Positions 4,682 through 6,675 of a DNA stretch of 6,675 nt are shown piece by piece; the stretch's first letter is position 1; the number at the start of each line of letters is the position of its first letter. The position numbers were made by a program, and so were the translations under genes. Under the pieces are notes generated by a model. The model saw only the letters and a program-made list of their open reading frames with translations, ran no database searches and was not told where the DNA came from. Source of the stretch: an uncultured Oscillospiraceae bacterium (GTDB lineage: Bacteria; Bacillota; Clostridia; Oscillospirales; Ruminococcaceae). The stretch is taken from contig USFO01000085.1 of assembly GCA_900553955.1 (NCBI GenBank), positions 1 to 6,675 of the forward strand, given 5' to 3'.

Positions 4682-6675
4682 TTATTTCTTTTTGCCGAGG
4701 AGAACCGCTGTGCCGGCGAGCACGGCGATTGCGGGCAATACGGCGGGAACTGCGGCGCCGGTGGCGGGGTTGACCTCAACGCCTGCCTGCGGCTTTTTGG
4801 TTCCGTCGATATGAATGATTTGAGCACACTCGCTGAAGCCGCAAACGGTGCAGTGGTGCTCGGACACTACCTTGCCGTCACGGAGAATATCCTTCCACTC
4901 GGTGAAGGTATGAGCACCGACGTTGGTCAGCTCGCCGCAGTGGCCGCATTTCTGCCAATGCTGCTCGCGGTTATAAATCCATCTGCCGTTGTGGCTGTGG
5001 TCGAGCTTTGTAAGCACAACATCTTTAGTTTGAGCTTCTGCCCAAGCTGCGCCGAATTTAGCGGTGTATCTGCCCTCGCCGTTCACAAGGCAGGTAGCGG
5101 GGGTGATTTCCGCATAGGTGACGGTTGCTTTATCGGTTTCCACATGGCTTGCGTCATGCTTGCAGACGCGCTTTGCGGTACATTCGTAGCCGTCCTGAAC
5201 CTCTTTCCAGTCGTAGGTGGGAGCGTTCCAATCGTGGTTGAGAGGATCGGTGTCGATGGTTTTTTCCTGTTTGGAGAATGCCGCGTTTTGGAATTCGACC
5301 GTGAACTTAACCTGTCCTTTTTCGGTGCAGGTGGCAGCTTTTACAACGGTCATTGTGGATTGTGCGGTTTCGGAAGCTGTGGTAACGCCGTTTCTGGTTG
5401 CGGTTGCGGTGCATTCGGAGTTATTGTCGTTCCATACATAGGTTGTGGTGACCGCGGGAATATGTCCTCTGCAAACGGAGCAAACAGTCGGGTCGGAAGC
5501 GGAGGGAATATGGTTGCCGTCGTCGGTGGGACAATCCACATAGTAGAATGTGATTACATCGTTTTCTTTAAGAATGTACTGGTCAAGTCGCGCATAGGTG
5601 GTGGAGTCAAGCATAGGGGCGGCTCCGTTCACCTTGAACATCCAGCCGGACCATGGACCGTGGTTTTCGTCGCCGGAACTAAGTGTTACGCCGTTTTTGT
5701 CGGTAATTCCGGTCACATAGCTTTCGCTGCCGGAAACGGTGTAGCCGTTTGCCTCAAGAACGGAGAATACTGCGTTCGCCGCAGTCTTGTATTCGTCGTT
5801 CATACAGGTATAGGGCTGGGAAAGATCGGCGAAGGAGGCTTCGAAGGTGCTGCCGGTAACATTTACGGTTACGCTTATTTCCTTGGTGGAGGGGTTCGCG
5901 CCTTTTTCGCCCTTTACGGTCACTACCGTGAATATGGGCTGCTTGTAGAACTGTGCAAACTGTGCGTAGTTCGGATCATCCTTGAATTTTTCATAATATT
6001 TCGCATACTCGGTATAGGAAAGAACGCTGTCTATCTTTACCTTGGTATCATATTCGGGCTTGGTTACAAGGAGATTTTCGCTTTGCACAACGGAGGGCAC
6101 GCTTGAACGGAAGCAGCGATACTTTTCGGCGGCTTCCCATCCGTCTATATCGTCGGCTTCAACGCCGTTGAAGTTATAATCGTTCATGTTGCGGATAAAT
6201 TTATATCCGTCGCCGTCGGGAACGATTTCAATGAAGCTCCACATATCGCCGGTGACATTATCCTTTGCGGAGTTTGCCTTCTTAATGCCCTGCCAATAGA
6301 CCTCCTCGGTGCAGACCTTCTTCATAAAAGCGGCTGCATCGTCAAGCTCATTTTGAGTAAAGGCAAGAACGGTGAAATGAAGCTCAACCTTTGCAAGAGG
6401 CTTGCCCACTGCGTCGCCTGTACCGCTGGGACGATCGAGAATATATACAGTTACTGTTACATCAGCATTATCGCTTCCGGGAAGCGGGCGATAGGTGCGT
6501 GCGCGGGCAACATTGTATTTTCCGGTGGAAACAATAACATCCTCGTTGCTGCTGGTGATTAAAACAGGAGTGTATTTTCCGTCGAAATACTCGTTATAGT
6601 CACGGAGGGTGATTTCTTCAATATCGCGGGTGGTGGGGAACTGAATATCGCTTGCTACGGCTTTGGGGTCGATAG
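4682..6675 (-). CDS. Cell-wall-anchored surface protein: Ig-like, DUF4430, NPATG signal (5' end outside window)
   Basis: The frame is open from the window edge (first whole codon 6673-6671) to a stop at 4684-4682, giving the last 663 residues. GTG 6409 is internal, not a start. Numbering from the edge, residues 1-107 (DIQFPTTRDI... SSNEDVIVSTGKY... RPLPGSDNADVTVTVYILDR) look like an atrophied bacterial Ig-like domain. Residues 108-270 repeat such a pattern with an alpha-helical insert (FRSSVPSVVQSENLLVT). Residues 275-381 match DUF4430 (HGPWSGWMFKVNG... YILKENDVITFYY). Residues 385-615 hold Cys/His-rich repeats with CSVC, CGHC and CTVC, and two ATC-type units (AATCTEKG, PATCLVNG). NPATG (635-639), a hydrophobic stretch and a KKK tail form a sortase sorting signal, so the protein is probably linked to peptidoglycan. 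Family and function (adhesin or ligand-binding protein) are inferred. Confidence 0.85.
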   Translation of the reverse strand, partial: IDPKAVASDIQFPTTRDIEEITLRDYNEYFDGKYTPVLITSSNEDVIVSTGKYNVARARTYRPLPGSDNADVTVTVYILDRPSGTGDAVGKPLAKVELHFTVLAFTQNELDDAAAFMKKVCTEEVYWQGIKKANSAKDNVTGDMWSFIEIVPDGDGYKFIRNMNDYNFNGVEADDIDGWEAAEKYRCFRSSVPSVVQSENLLVTKPEYDTKVKIDSVLSYTEYAKYYEKFKDDPNYAQFAQFYKQPIFTVVTVKGEKGANPSTKEISVTVNVTGSTFEASFADLSQPYTCMNDEYKTAANAVFSVLEANGYTVSGSESYVTGITDKNGVTLSSGDENHGPWSGWMFKVNGAAPMLDSTTYARLDQYILKENDVITFYYVDCPTDDGNHIPSASDPTVCSVCRGHIPAVTTTYVWNDNNSECTATATRNGVTTASETAQSTMTVVKAATCTEKGQVKFTVEFQNAAFSKQEKTIDTDPLNHDWNAPTYDWKEVQDGYECTAKRVCKHDASHVETDKATVTYAEITPATCLVNGEGRYTAKFGAAWAEAQTKDVVLTKLDHSHNGRWIYNREQHWQKCGHCGELTNVGAHTFTEWKDILRDGKVVSEHHCTVCGFSECAQIIHIDGTKKPQAGVEVNPATGAAVPAVLPAIAVLAGTAVLLGKKK

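Noticed and set aside
4517..6106. A 529-residue open frame on the plus strand, antisense to the surface-protein gene
   Set aside because: The peptide is a Gly/Cys/Val-rich mirror of the real gene, starts from an alternative codon with no ribosome site among terminator hairpins, and shows no domain. The opposite strand encodes recognisable domains and a sorting signal.
6407..6409. GTG as the start of the surface protein (575 aa)
   Set aside because: The frame stays open to 6673 with continuous Ig-like sequence and there is no ribosome site here, so the true start lies outside the window.
6353..6562. A 69-residue plus-strand frame near the right end
   Set aside because: The minus-strand surface-protein frame continues uninterrupted through this stretch to the window edge and explains it.

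Overview
The window looks like a chromosomal segment of a Gram-positive Clostridia-type bacterium (Bacillota), perhaps a gut Oscillospiraceae or Ruminococcus relative. The evidence is strong GGAGG-type ribosome binding sites, a lipoprotein signal peptide, a surface protein with a C-terminal sortase-type NPATG signal, and protein families and codon choice typical of that group. The placement is inferred from style, not from a database match.

Layout, left to right. (1) 1-207: the 3' end of tRNA-Gly(GCC), a spacer filled by a 13-bp inverted repeat, a complete tRNA-Cys(GCA) and an intrinsic terminator. (2) 221-850: a promoter, a low-molecular-weight protein tyrosine phosphatase, and a possible 37-residue ORF coupled to it. 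(3) 845-2153: a more AT-rich module. It holds a small Cro/CI-type (XRE) regulator on the minus strand and, divergently, a 68-residue protein of unknown function followed by a secreted lipoprotein, closed by a strong terminator. The two transcription units are separated by a compact control region: back-to-back -35 elements, and a perfect 9+9 bp inverted repeat between the -35 and -10 of the forward promoter. (4) 2209-4600: an operon of type I L-asparaginase, an alpha/beta hydrolase and a nicotinamidase/isochorismatase-family cysteine hydrolase. Both gene gaps are 12 bp, and two hairpins end the operon. (5) 4627-6675: on the minus strand, the last 663 residues of a large cell-wall-anchored protein. 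It has atrophied bacterial Ig-like regions, a DUF4430 domain, Cys/His-rich repeats and the sorting signal. Its start lies outside the window.

How the parts work together. The XRE regulator probably controls the divergent small-ORF/lipoprotein pair through the inverted repeat, and may control its own promoter too. This looks like a self-regulated accessory cassette inserted beside the phosphatase gene, and it is the least explained part of the window. The asparaginase operon joins three hydrolases, two of them expected to release ammonia from amides (asparagine and, if it is a nicotinamidase, nicotinamide), which suggests nitrogen or NAD salvage. No CRISPR array, transposase, integrase or complete novel defence system can be seen. 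The most unusual items are the XRE control region, the two uncharacterised proteins it governs, and an imperfect direct repeat at the edge of that module.
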